This document shows positions 16,531-26,300 of a stretch of DNA of 64,000 nt, piece after piece. The translations under genes were made by a program, and so were the position numbers. Every line of letters starts with the position of its first letter. Positions within the stretch are counted from its first letter, which is position 1. The DNA is taken from positions 32,533 to 96,532 of the forward strand of contig DASVQC010000082.1 of the NCBI GenBank assembly GCA_036389335.1, in the 5' to 3' direction. Origin of the DNA: JAIVGV01 sp036389335 (GTDB lineage: Bacteria > Acidobacteriota > Blastocatellia > Pyrinomonadales > Pyrinomonadaceae). Below the pieces are notes generated by a model that ran no database searches, had not been told where the DNA came from, and was given only the letters and a program-made list of their open reading frames with translations.

Positions 16531-19500
16531 CTAGAACTCGAACCGGGCCGCGAACTGAACGACGCGCTGCGCGCCGCTCGTGGTGAAGGTCGAGTTGATG
16601 CGACCGAAGTTCGTGCTGCTGATGTTGGCGTTGCCGCCCAACTGCGTGAAGAAGAAGTTGGAGCGGTTCAGGATGTTGAACCCTTCGGCGCGGAGCTGGA
16701 GTCTGGTCGTCTCCGTCAGCCGAATGTTCTTGATGACCGAAGCATCCCAGTTGAGGAACGCGGGCCCGTTCAGGAAGGCGCGCTCCATGTTGCCGGTCTG
16801 CCCCGGCGCGACGCTGAAGAAGACCTGGCCGGGGAACGTCGGCTGCCCGAAGCCCTCGGAGCCGCGACCGGTGAAGCTGCCCCCCGTCACGGAGGAGCAG
16901 TTACCCGCGGCCAAAGCGGTCTGGTTGATGTTGAGCGCGGACGGGTTGATGAAGAAGACTCCGCACTTCGTCTTGAAAACGCCGACCAGGTCCTTGAGCT
17001 GAGCCTTCGTCAGGTTCGTGTTGGCCGTCTGGCGTCCCGAGCGCGCCGCGCGGTTGAGCGTGCCGCGGGGGTCGATGATCGTGATGGGCGCGCCCGTGGA
17101 GGCGCGGATGATCGAGGTCACCTGCCAGCCGCCCATGAGGCGATCGACGAGGCCGCCCTCGTTAAACCAGCGCTTGCCCCGACCGAAGGGCAGCTCGTAG
17201 ATCGCGTTGAGGTTGAAGACGTGCGCCGTGTCGTAGTCGGCGCGCGCGTACTCAAGCTGCGGCAGGCTGTTCGACAGGAGCGGCTCGAAGTCGGTCTGCC
17301 CGACGCCCGAAGCGTTCGTGAGCGTCTTCTGGAAGGTGTAGTTGGCCTGGAAGTAGAAGCCCTGCGCGAAGCGGCGGCGGACTTCGGCCTGCAGCGAGTG
17401 GTAGCGATACTTACCGCCGTTCGACAGCAGGTCAATCGCGCCCGCGTTCAAGTTCGGCAGGAAGAGCTGATCGAACCTCACCCCGCCGGTGCCGACCGCG
17501 TTGGAAGGCGTCACGTTCTGGATGTAGAAGATCGCCAAGTCGGCGGGCGTCCCGGCGCGCAGGTTGTTGATCACCGTCGCGTTGGTCAGGAAGCCCGTGC
17601 CCGGAAGGGTCGGGAAGACGGTGAGCTGCTGGCAGCCCGTCGCCGTGGCCTGCGCCGCCGTGCAACCCGCGCTGCCGAACTGAACCAAGTTGGCGCGGGC
17701 GCGGTTGAAGTCGGCGAGGAAACCGCCGTTGAAGATGTTGACTTGGTTGACGTCAACGCCGCGCACGAGGTTGTCGCTCTTGCCGCCGACGTAGCGAATC
17801 TCGAAGGCGGTCTGGAAGCCGACCTCGCGCTGGATGCCGAAGTTCCACTGCTGCGCCATCGGAATCTGCAGGTTCGGGTCGACGGCGAAGATCGTCCCGA
17901 AGTTCGCGCCCGAGAGGACGTCGCCCTGCGCGAACGAGCGCGCGCCGCCGAACGCGGGCGTCGCGATGGAGGTCGAGGTGATGCCGAGACGGTCGTTAAG
18001 GTTGTTGATCGTCGTCGAGGTCGTGAGACCGGCGTTGCCGCCCTGCGCGTTGTCGGGGCCGCGGATGAACTCGTCGTTGACGTAGTTCGTGCTGTAGCCG
18101 CCGCGGATCACCGTGCGGCCATCCTTGCCGAAGACCGAGCCGAGGAAGTTGTTCTTGAACTGCGGCGACCAGGCGAAGCTGACGACGGGCGCGAAGTTGT
18201 TCTTGTCCGTCTTGTAGAGCCTGTGGCCCCCGGCGTTGCCGCCGACGAAGCCGACCGTGCCGTTCGGGTTGAGGAGGGCACTGATCACGTCGCTCGTGGT
18301 CTTGACGTTGCCGAGCACCGGCTCCAGCGCGAACCCGTTATCCTCCCTGAGCGCCGGGTAAATCTCGTAGCGCCCGCCGATGTTCAGGGTCAGGTGCGGG
18401 CTGACGCGCCACTGATCCGTGAAGTAGAAGCCGTCGTTGCTGAAACGGTAGTGCTGCTCGTTCGTCGCGCCCGGGACGAAGCCGGACGTGGGCGAGGTGG
18501 CGTTGAACGTCTGGGTGCCCGAAGAGACGATGCCGCCGAGCAGCGCCAGCAGGCTGTTGGCCGAGGTGACCTGCGCCGCGCTGATGCCGCCGGGGAAGTC
18601 CGCCGCCGTCAGGGCTCCCGTCACGGCGTTGGTGCCGAGCGTGAACTGCGGGACGGTGGTGAACTTGGCGAAGCTGTCGACGGTGAAGAGGGTCGTGGTG
18701 GCGCCGAAGCGGAAGTTGTGGTTGCCGCGGATGTAGCTCGCCTCGTCGGCGACGGTGTAGTTATTCGCCTGCCGCCCCTGATCCTGGAAGTTGACCTCGG
18801 GGTTGGTGATGAACGGGATGGAGAGGAAGAACGCGGGCTCCGGATCGACGCGGTTGAAGGTCGGCCTGGATTTGAAGAAGCCGCCGTGCAGGGTGTTCGT
18901 GAACACGGAAGTCGGCGTCCAGTTCCACGCGGTGGAGACGAAGTCTCTCGGCGCGGGCTGGATGACCGCCGGGCTGGCGCTGAAGCCCGTGCCCTGATCC
19001 GGGCGGTCGTTGGTCTCGGTGCCGTGCGTGTACACGAAGTTGAACGTGTTGCGCGAGTTGGCCTCCACGTCGTAGCGCATCGTGGTGTGATCGCGGTCGA
19101 CGTTGTTACGGGTGTTGAAGCTGAACCCGGTCGTGTTGCGCTGGTCGCCGATGGAGGTGTTGTTGCCAGCCGTCGGGACCCTGCTGAGGATGCGGCTCTG
19201 CACGGTCGGGTTGATGCCCGACAGGCCGAAGCGGGAGCCGAAGGTGGAGAGCAGGTTGATCGTGCGCTGCGCGCCGCTGCTGTCGACGTAGGTGAAGACC
19301 CCGGTGCGCGCCGACGGCAGCAGGATCGTCGTCGAGGCCGTCGACTGCTGGCGCTGGCGGAAGCCCTCGTACTCGACGAAGAAGAAGCCCTTGTGGCGGA
19401 AGACCGACATGCCGCCCTCGCCGAAGCGCGGGAGGGGCATCGGGCCGCCCACCTTGCCGCCGAACTGGTTGCGGTTCAGGAAGGGCCGCTTGGTCCCGTT

Positions 19501-20295
19501 CACGTTGTTGAAGAACGGGTTGCTCGAGAACTCGGAGTTGCGGTTGAAGTCGAAGACCGCGCCGTGGAACTTGCTCGTGCCGCGCGGGGTGACGAGCTGC
19601 ACCTGCGACGAGCCGTAGCCCTGCGAGGCGTCGGCGTTCGAGGTCAGGATGGTGAACTCACCCACGTCGTCCACGCCCGGGCGTTCCGGGGCGAAGTCGG
19701 TCGCGTTGGCGCGGATGAAGTTATCCTGGATGTTGATGCCGTCGCGCGTGATGTTCGTGAACGAGGTGCGCTGGCCGTTGATGGAAGTGTTGGTCGCGCC
19801 GTTGGACGCCGTACCAGCCTGGAGGGTGATGAGTGCGAGAGGGTTGCGCCCGTTGAGCGGCAACTCCTGAATCTGGCGGGGGCCGACCGTGTTGCTCACC
19901 TCGGCGTTGGTCGAGTTAAGCACGTCGGCTCCGGCCACGACCGTGACCTGCTCGTTAACGTCACCGGCTTCGAGCGTCGGGTTGAGCGAATACTCTCGAC
20001 CGACGTCGATCTTAACGTCGGTGGCGGTGAAGGTCTTGAAGCCCGGCGACGTGACTTTCACCGTGTAAGTGCCGACGTCGAGCGCCGTGACGGTGAACGC
20101 GCCCTCGCCGCTCGCCACGACCATCCTTTCCTTGCCGGTCTGGGTGTTGGTAATGGTCACCGTGGCTCCCGCGATCACGCCGTCGGAGCTAGAGACGATG
20201 CCGACCAACCGGCCAGTGCTAGTCTGTGCTAACGCGAGTACCGTCAGCGCGCACAGCATCACTATGAGTGATCCTATCCTGCGAACAATCTTCAT
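16531..20295 (-). CDS. Oar-like TonB-dependent receptor (1254 aa)
   Basis: A very large outer-membrane receptor. Start 20295 follows GGAGGAG and begins a signal peptide (RIGSLIVMLCALTVLALAQ). A carboxypeptidase-regulatory-like beta-sandwich is at about residues 25-105 (GRLVGIVSSSDGVIAGATVTI). The plug includes IQELPLNGRNPLALITLQ and DDVGEFTILTSNADASQGYG, followed by a long TonB barrel ending in FAARFEF, a terminal aromatic suited to BAM insertion. These receptors import large or bulky ligands; the ligand is unknown. A sigma-54-type promoter lies about 200 bases upstream. Confidence 0.93.
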   Translation of the reverse strand: MKIVRRIGSLIVMLCALTVLALAQTSTGRLVGIVSSSDGVIAGATVTITNTQTGKERMVVASGEGAFTVTALDVGTYTVKVTSPGFKTFTATDVKIDVGREYSLNPTLEAGDVNEQVTVVAGADVLNSTNAEVSNTVGPRQIQELPLNGRNPLALITLQAGTASNGATNTSINGQRTSFTNITRDGINIQDNFIRANATDFAPERPGVDDVGEFTILTSNADASQGYGSSQVQLVTPRGTSKFHGAVFDFNRNSEFSSNPFFNNVNGTKRPFLNRNQFGGKVGGPMPLPRFGEGGMSVFRHKGFFFVEYEGFRQRQQSTASTTILLPSARTGVFTYVDSSGAQRTINLLSTFGSRFGLSGINPTVQSRILSRVPTAGNNTSIGDQRNTTGFSFNTRNNVDRDHTTMRYDVEANSRNTFNFVYTHGTETNDRPDQGTGFSASPAVIQPAPRDFVSTAWNWTPTSVFTNTLHGGFFKSRPTFNRVDPEPAFFLSIPFITNPEVNFQDQGRQANNYTVADEASYIRGNHNFRFGATTTLFTVDSFAKFTTVPQFTLGTNAVTGALTAADFPGGISAAQVTSANSLLALLGGIVSSGTQTFNATSPTSGFVPGATNEQHYRFSNDGFYFTDQWRVSPHLTLNIGGRYEIYPALREDNGFALEPVLGNVKTTSDVISALLNPNGTVGFVGGNAGGHRLYKTDKNNFAPVVSFAWSPQFKNNFLGSVFGKDGRTVIRGGYSTNYVNDEFIRGPDNAQGGNAGLTTSTTINNLNDRLGITSTSIATPAFGGARSFAQGDVLSGANFGTIFAVDPNLQIPMAQQWNFGIQREVGFQTAFEIRYVGGKSDNLVRGVDVNQVNIFNGGFLADFNRARANLVQFGSAGCTAAQATATGCQQLTVFPTLPGTGFLTNATVINNLRAGTPADLAIFYIQNVTPSNAVGTGGVRFDQLFLPNLNAGAIDLLSNGGKYRYHSLQAEVRRRFAQGFYFQANYTFQKTLTNASGVGQTDFEPLLSNSLPQLEYARADYDTAHVFNLNAIYELPFGRGKRWFNEGGLVDRLMGGWQVTSIIRASTGAPITIIDPRGTLNRAARSGRQTANTNLTKAQLKDLVGVFKTKCGVFFINPSALNINQTALAAGNCSSVTGGSFTGRGSEGFGQPTFPGQVFFSVAPGQTGNMERAFLNGPAFLNWDASVIKNIRLTETTRLQLRAEGFNILNRSNFFFTQLGGNANISSTNFGRINSTFTTSGAQRVVQFAARFEF

Positions 20296-20498
20296 GGTGG
20301 GTCTCCTCCAAAGAGAGTAAAGGGATCGAGAGTCTTGCGACTTCAACTCCGCTATGCTGAAAGACTCGCGCTTAGGTTCCCTTCGAGGGCGAGTCGTCTG
20401 TAGTCTGTTTCGGACGAAAAGTGCGATGGAAGTAACTTACTAATTCCCGACGCCGTAGGGGACTAGGAGCAGTGCGAAGGCACAACAGATACGCTAGA

Positions 20499-20515
20499 GG
20501 CAAGCGTTATGCCAG
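20499..20515 (-). promoter_or_regulatory. Sigma-54-type promoter for TonB receptor
   Basis: On the minus strand the sequence reads CTGGCATAACGCTTGCC. The GG and GC dinucleotides are separated by exactly 10 bases, as required for RpoN -24/-12 elements, with TTGC at -12. The implied 5-prime UTR is about 190 bases to the receptor start at 20295. Confidence 0.6.
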
Positions 20516-20796
20516 TTTGGCACCTAAAGTTAACTGATTCTGCCCGTTGAAAGTTTGAGAGGGTGCAGGAGACCCGGCAGTCGGGTTCTCCAATTTTCTG
20601 AATTTTCGATTGCGATTTCTGGAAAATTTATTACAACCCGGCCCCCACTCCGGTCACGAGTTGAGCGCCCCGGATCGGGGCGGTTTGAAGACGACACGCC
20701 GCACCCGAACAGAGGCGCGGCGGGCGTCTCCCGCTTCAGCTTTGCTCAGGCGACCGGGGTGAGGAAGGCCGTCGCCCGCCGGCTTTAACCGCCCCT

Positions 20797-20840
20797 CCCG
20801 GCGTCGCGATCTGCGGCTGAGTCTGCGACGCGACGCCGGG
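20797..20840 (-). terminator. Possible terminator hairpin after VWA gene
   Basis: 12-bp perfect arms (CCCGGCGTCGCG and its complement) around a 20-base loop, about 110 bases past the VWA stop. No T run, so it is weakly supported. Confidence 0.3.
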
Positions 20841-20948
20841 CGGCGGCTAAGAGTTGTCGTGCGTCACGACGGGCTCGTGACGGGCGGTGCGCGACGCCGT
20901 CGTGAGGGGTAGAAGGAACCCGCCTTCACCCTCCACGCGCGCGCGCGG

Positions 20949-23153
20949 CTATTCGATGACCAAGTCGGCGCGGCGCTCGACGTCGACCTTGCCCTTCTTG
21001 TCGAGCAGGTTGACGATGAGGGCGTAGCGCCCGCGCGCGGGCGGCAGCTTGAAGCGCGTGGACTGGAGGGCCATTGACGGGCCGTTGGCCGGCGCGGCGA
21101 CGAGCGTGAGCGGGCTGTCGAGCAGGGCGCGCCCCTGCGCGTCGAGCAGGCGCACCCGCTGGGTTAATTCCGCCGCGTCCTTCGGCGGGTTGTAGATGAT
21201 GAAGCGGAGGTCGATCTCGGCGCCCGGGGCGAAGCTGTTCGTGCCGCCGAACGTGGTCTGCCCCGCCGCGTTGACGAGCAGGCTGCTCACCGAGAGGGCC
21301 TTCTTGTCCTGCACGTCGGGCACCTCGAAGAACTGGTAGGCGGAGCCGACCGCGCCGCTCGCCTTCTCCCTCATCGCCACCCTGATCTGGTAGAGCCCCG
21401 GGCTCAGCTTGAAGGGCTGCTGCGGGACGAAGACGACGCCCGACGTCTTCAGCTTCTGGCGCTCCTCGGGCTTCGAGAGATCGTAGGTGAGCGTGCGCTT
21501 GATGACGCCCGTCGGCTCGTCGCGCCCCGCGCCGAAGACCCACGCCACGACCTCGTAAGCAGCCGTCTGATCGGCGGCGGTCGGGGGGGGGAGCTGGAGG
21601 TAGTTGCGCCCGACGTGTATGCCCGTGACGACGACCTGCTCGGCCCCCTGCGGGACGGCGCGGGCGACGACTTCGACCGGCAGGTCGATGCGCGGGATCG
21701 GCGAGATGAGCGCGGAGGCCAACTCGGCGTTCGTCCCCTGCATGGTCTCCTGGTTCGCCGCGAGGTAGCCGCGCCGCGTGCGCACGACCAGCTCGGGCCG
21801 CCCCTTGACGGCGATCGTGATCAGGTGGAAGCGGTTGTCGAGTTTCGACGGCGTGAAGCCGACGACGTAGTAACTGGAAGCGTCCTCGACGGCGCGCTGG
21901 AGTCCGCCGACGATGTCGTTGGTGTTGGCGAAGAGCGTGCCGCCCGTCCCGGAGACGAGCGCGCGCAGCGCGCCCAGCTTCTCGAAGTCGCTGAAGTTGC
22001 TGTTGCCCGCGAGGTCTGCGGCGCGCAGGGCCGAGCCCGTCGTGTGCTGGCTCGCCTGCACGTTGTCGGTGCGCAGCCCGGCGGCGTCGAGCCCGTAGAT
22101 GCTGATGCCGCTGCGGCGCGCGAGGTCGATGAGCTGGTTGAGATCGTTCGTCTGATCGTCGGTCGAGCCGCCGAGCGTGGAGAACGACTCGGTGAGCATC
22201 ACGGCGATCTTCCGCCCCGGCAGTTCGGCCATCCCGTGGAACAGGTTGGCGAGCGTCTTCAAGGTGCGCCGCGACTCCACGCCCAGCTCGCTGACGCGCG
22301 CCTTGGCGGCGTTGCGTATCTGCAACTTGAGCGGGTCCTCGTTCGGGTTGTCGGACTTGAAGACGTTGCCCGTGGAGGCGGCGGCGCTCCCGCGGGCCAT
22401 GCCGCGGCTCGTCTCTTCGGCGATGGAGCCGGTCGAGACCTCGTTGGCGATGCTCTGGGTCGAGGCCCGCCGCGCCACGGCTTCGAGCACGGTGTCGTCA
22501 CCCGAGTCGATGCGGACGGCTTCGGCAGGCGTCAGGTTGAAGCGGTTGGTGCCGACCTGACCGAGGCGCGCGCCCTGCGTGGCGATGCGGCTGATGGCGG
22601 CGAGCACGCGCTGCTTGTCGTTGGTGAACTGTTGGAGCGAGGAGAGGCTCCCGCCCGTCGAGATGAGCGCGACCATGTCGTCCGGCGAGAGCTGCGTGTT
22701 GACGTAGTCGGTGAGGGCGCGCCGCATGCGCGTGAAGTTCTCGATGGAGAGGTTCTGATCGTCGACGACGAGCGCGATGTGGCGCGCCGGGTAGGGGACT
22801 GCCAGAGATGAGACCGGCGGCGCGGCTGCCGCGGTCGCGCCGGGCGACGCCGCGCCGGGCGACGCCGCGCCCTTCTGCGCGACGAGGCGCGAGCGCTCGA
22901 TGGCGGTGAAGTAGTCGACCGGGCGCGGCGTGTTGTCGTCGGTCACTTGGAAGTCTGAGGCGTCGAGCCCCGTGACGCGACGCCCCGTCTTGTCCGTGAC
23001 GATCACGTCGAGCTGCACGACCGCCGTCGAGACCTTGAGCGCCTCGTCCTGCTGGCCTTGCGGCGGGGTCGGCTGCGGCGCGGGCTGTTGCGAGAAGGCG
23101 ACCGAGGCGCAGAGCACCGTCAGCGCGAGGTGGCGGAGATATCTGTTCAGCAT
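20949..23153 (-). CDS. Secreted VWA-domain protein (VWFA-related Acidobacterial domain)
   Basis: A 734-residue protein. Start 23153 follows AGAGG and begins a signal peptide (HLALTVLCASVAFSQ). A short N-terminal domain (VQLDVIVTDKTGRRVTGLDASDF) is typical of the Acidobacterial VWFA family. The VWA domain spans about residues 125-420; its metal site is degenerate (LVVDDQNLSIENF instead of DxSxS). The C-terminal 300 residues are beta-rich. A small in-frame duplication, PGAAS twice, occurs near residue 105. The gene lies between two giant TonB receptors on the same strand. Function unknown; a surface adhesion or scaffolding role is a guess. Confidence 0.88.
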   Translation of the reverse strand: MLNRYLRHLALTVLCASVAFSQQPAPQPTPPQGQQDEALKVSTAVVQLDVIVTDKTGRRVTGLDASDFQVTDDNTPRPVDYFTAIERSRLVAQKGAASPGAASPGATAAAAPPVSSLAVPYPARHIALVVDDQNLSIENFTRMRRALTDYVNTQLSPDDMVALISTGGSLSSLQQFTNDKQRVLAAISRIATQGARLGQVGTNRFNLTPAEAVRIDSGDDTVLEAVARRASTQSIANEVSTGSIAEETSRGMARGSAAASTGNVFKSDNPNEDPLKLQIRNAAKARVSELGVESRRTLKTLANLFHGMAELPGRKIAVMLTESFSTLGGSTDDQTNDLNQLIDLARRSGISIYGLDAAGLRTDNVQASQHTTGSALRAADLAGNSNFSDFEKLGALRALVSGTGGTLFANTNDIVGGLQRAVEDASSYYVVGFTPSKLDNRFHLITIAVKGRPELVVRTRRGYLAANQETMQGTNAELASALISPIPRIDLPVEVVARAVPQGAEQVVVTGIHVGRNYLQLPPPTAADQTAAYEVVAWVFGAGRDEPTGVIKRTLTYDLSKPEERQKLKTSGVVFVPQQPFKLSPGLYQIRVAMREKASGAVGSAYQFFEVPDVQDKKALSVSSLLVNAAGQTTFGGTNSFAPGAEIDLRFIIYNPPKDAAELTQRVRLLDAQGRALLDSPLTLVAAPANGPSMALQSTRFKLPPARGRYALIVNLLDKKGKVDVERRADLVIE

Positions 23154-23222
23154 AAAAACCTCTTTGTGGCAGGGGCGTTCGGGACTCTGGGCGAGCCCGG
23201 TCGTCGCGTCTGGGTGAGGGGC

Positions 23223-23228
23223 ATTATA
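23223..23228 (-). promoter_or_regulatory. Sigma-70 -10 element for VWA gene
   Basis: A perfect TATAAT on the minus strand, about 70 bases before the VWA start. No good -35 hexamer is present at 17 bases, where the terminator T tract lies. Confidence 0.4.
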
Positions 23229-23239
23229 GCCCACGGGAG

Positions 23240-23273
23240 AAAAAAAAAGGGAGAGAGCACTTGGCTCTCTCCC
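23240..23273 (-). terminator. Intrinsic terminator of TonB receptor
   Basis: Perfect 10-bp stem 23249-23258/23264-23273, loop of 5, followed on the minus strand by nine T (A run 23240-23248). It ends the receptor transcript before the VWA gene. Confidence 0.92.
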
Positions 23274-23320
23274 CCCGAAAGGCTTTCCGAAAGCCTGAGT
23301 CAGGACGGGCGGCGATCCCC

Positions 23321-26300
23321 TTAGAAGAGGAGGCGCAGACCGAAACGCATCGTGCGGTTGCCGCCGTTGTTGTAGCCCGGGTTCTGGAAGCTGCTGACGG
23401 TGAAACCGTTCGAGGCGTCTTCCGTGAACGGATCGGGCACGCCGAAGTTCCGGTGGTTGAGGAGGTTGAACGCCTCAGCGCGGAACTCGATCTTGACGTT
23501 CTCCGAGATCCTCGTGGTCTTGAAGATCGAGGCGTTCACCAGCGCGAACGGCTCCCCGATGAAGGTGTTGCGTCCGACGTTGCCAAACGGCGTCCCGAAG
23601 AGGGAGACCGCCTCGGTGCATAGATCGCCGGTCTCGGCGTTACACCCGGTCAAGGGAATGCCGAACTGCGAGAACGTGCCGAAGTCGTTGTAGAACAGGC
23701 GAGCCTGCTGCAAGGCTTCGGCGGGAGTCACGACGCGCCCGACGGAGCCGACGTTGCGCGTGTCGTAAATGATGAAGTTGCCGGGGACGGCGTTCGGCGC
23801 GTTGCAGGGTGCGTCGCCGAAGAGGATGGCGCACGCCGAGGTGACGCCGACGGCGATAGTGCCGACGGGCGCGTTCGGGTTGCCGTTGAAGGGACGCAGC
23901 GCGCCCGAGCCGACGAAGGCGTTCTCCCAGGTCGGATCGTAAGTCGCGAAGAGGTTGGTGGGCGTGTAGGGCCGACCCGAGCCGCCACGGATGATGGCGC
24001 CGACCTCGTAGCCGCCCAGGAGCTTCCCGGCGAACCCGCGCTGTTCCTTGAACCAGGGCAGCGAGTAGATGAAGTTCGTCGTGAAGTTGTGCTTCTGGTG
24101 GAAGGCGGAGAGCCCGCGCTCGCCGCGACCGAAGTCGAACGGGTCCTGCGACTGGGCGACCGTCTGACCGCCGCCGAAGGTCGAGAAGATCTCGGAGGCG
24201 TTGTCGATGGTGCGCGAGAAGGTGTAGTTGGTGTTCATCACGAAGTTGTTCGTGAACCTCGTGTCGAAGCGCACCTGCATGCCGTTGTAGGTCGAGCTCG
24301 CGCCGTTGATGCGCGTGCGGGTCGGCCCGGAGAACGGATCGACGCGACCGCTGCCGGTGATGCGCGAGCCGGTCGCGTCAGCCGTCCGCGTGTTGAAGAG
24401 GCCCGCGACCGTCGGCGTCACGCAGGTCGCCTCAGAGCACGTTCCGGGAAGGATGCCGTGCGTGAAGGCGGTCGGGTTGCCGCGCAGCGTCTGCCCGGCG
24501 CGCAACAGGAAGCGCAGGTCGGGGTTGCCGTTGATGGTCTGGAACTGGCCGACGATGCGCGAGCCGACGTAGCGCACCTCAAGCACCGAGTTCTTCCACA
24601 GCTCCTGCTGGATGCCGAAGTTGTAGGACATCGTGTAGGGCTGGTGGAAGTCGGGATCGACTCGCGTCTGGTTGAAGAGGCGCGGGTCGCCGCCGTTGGT
24701 GCCCGGCGTCAGGTTGAGCTGCGCCGTCGTGGAGGGCAGGAACGGGAAGGTCTGAGCGCCCGTCCCGCCCGGCGTCTGACGCACGGTGCCCGCCGCCGCG
24801 AACGGGGCCGCCGTCACGGTGTTGAGCACGATGTTGAAGTACGGCGGATCGTAGGCGACGCGGAAAGCGCCGCGCACGACCGTCCGCCCGTTGGTGAAGC
24901 GGTCGCCGAGGAACTTGAAGTTCGGCTGCCACGCGAAGCCGACGCTCGGCCCGATGTTGTTCTTGTCGATGGGCAACTGGTTGGCGGTGCGCGTCGAGAG
25001 CGGGAACGCCTGGTTGAAGATCGCGCGCGCGGGGTCGGCCTCACGCGCGTTGATCTGATCGATGATCGGGTTGAACGGCGTGGTCGAGACCTCGTAGCGC
25101 AGGCCCATGTTCAGGGTCAGGTTCGGGCGCACGCGCCAGTCGTCCTGGCCGAAGAAGAAGAAGTCGTTCTGCGAGGTGATGATGCGCGGGTTGCCCAGCG
25201 CGAAGGTGACCTGGTCGAAGCGCCCCAAGGTGAAGTTCTCGAAGGCGGTCGCCGCGTTCGGGAACGGCGTCGCCCCCGGCGCCAGAACCGCGCCCGTGTT
25301 CGGGTTGATGAGCTGACAGGACGAATTCCTGGCGAACTGGCGGTCGCAACCGTTGAGGTTGAAGAAGGTGTTCGCGGGTATCGCGCCGCCGCTGTTGAAG
25401 CGGTACTGGCCCGAGAAGTTCGGCAGGAAGAAGTTGTCGACCTTCTGGTGGCGGATGTCCATGCCGAACTTGGCGGCGTGGTTGCCGATGGTGGTCGAGA
25501 ACGTGTCCTGCGCCTGGTAGGTGTCGACCACGCGCGACTGCGGCAGGTTGTTCGGCGGCCCGAAAGCCGTCAGCAAGCCGCCGGCGAGCGAGCGGGTGCC
25601 GGCGAAAGCGATGCCGGGGCCGGGGTTGACGGACACGTCGCCGAACTGCACGTTCAGGCGCGAGAAGGTGAAGCGCGCTTCGTTCACGGAGTGCGACGAG
25701 AGCGTGCGCGTGTAGGTCACGCCGAGGTTGTTGTTCCTAGTCGGCTCGTCGAAGAAGAAGCCGCCGAGGGCGCGACCGGCGAGGCCGGGGAATTCGCTGT
25801 GGTCGAAGATGTAGCGGGCGACGATGGAGTCCTTCGCCGTCAGGTTCCAGTCGACGCGGCTGATGATCTGGTGCGAGGTCTGCTGGCTCGGGGTGACGCG
25901 CACCGGCTCGCAGCCGAAGATCGTGCGGCGACCGCCGGGGGCGGTCGGGTCAGCCACGATGGCGAGCGGGGCCAGGTTGCCGTTGCCCGAGAAGTTGAAC
26001 TCGTCGGGGATGCCGTCGCCGTTGGTGTCGGTGGTCGGCGGCGCGCACAGGAACGAGCCCGCGTTCGCCGCGTTCGCCGGCCCGATGGAGGCGAGCGAGC
26101 TGGTGGCGTTGGTGCCGAAGATGCGGTTCAAGTTAGCCGCGCCCTCGGCGTTGGGCGCGAACGAGCCGCCGCCGAGTCCTTCGCTCGTGTCCTCGCCCCT
26201 GAAGATCGTGCCTTCGTAGGTGACGAAGAAGAACGCCTTGTTCTGCTTGAGCGGGCCGCCGAGCGCGCCGCCGAAGCGGTTCTCGCGGAAGGGGGCGGGG

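Larger units (their letters stand above)
20296..20948. other. 650-base intergenic region
   Basis: Between two minus-strand genes. It contains the sigma-54-type promoter at 20499-20515 and a 12-bp inverted repeat at 20797-20808/20829-20840 downstream of the VWA gene. A 77-codon frame at 20555-20788 has no ribosome site, homology or compositional support. Nothing else seen. Confidence 0.5.

Noticed and set aside
17221..20232. A 1003-codon open frame antisense to the TonB receptor
   Set aside because: It is a mirror of the receptor reading frame: Arg/Val/Glu-rich, with no signal or domain, as expected in GC-rich DNA. The same applies to 24089-27244 and 57535-60192.
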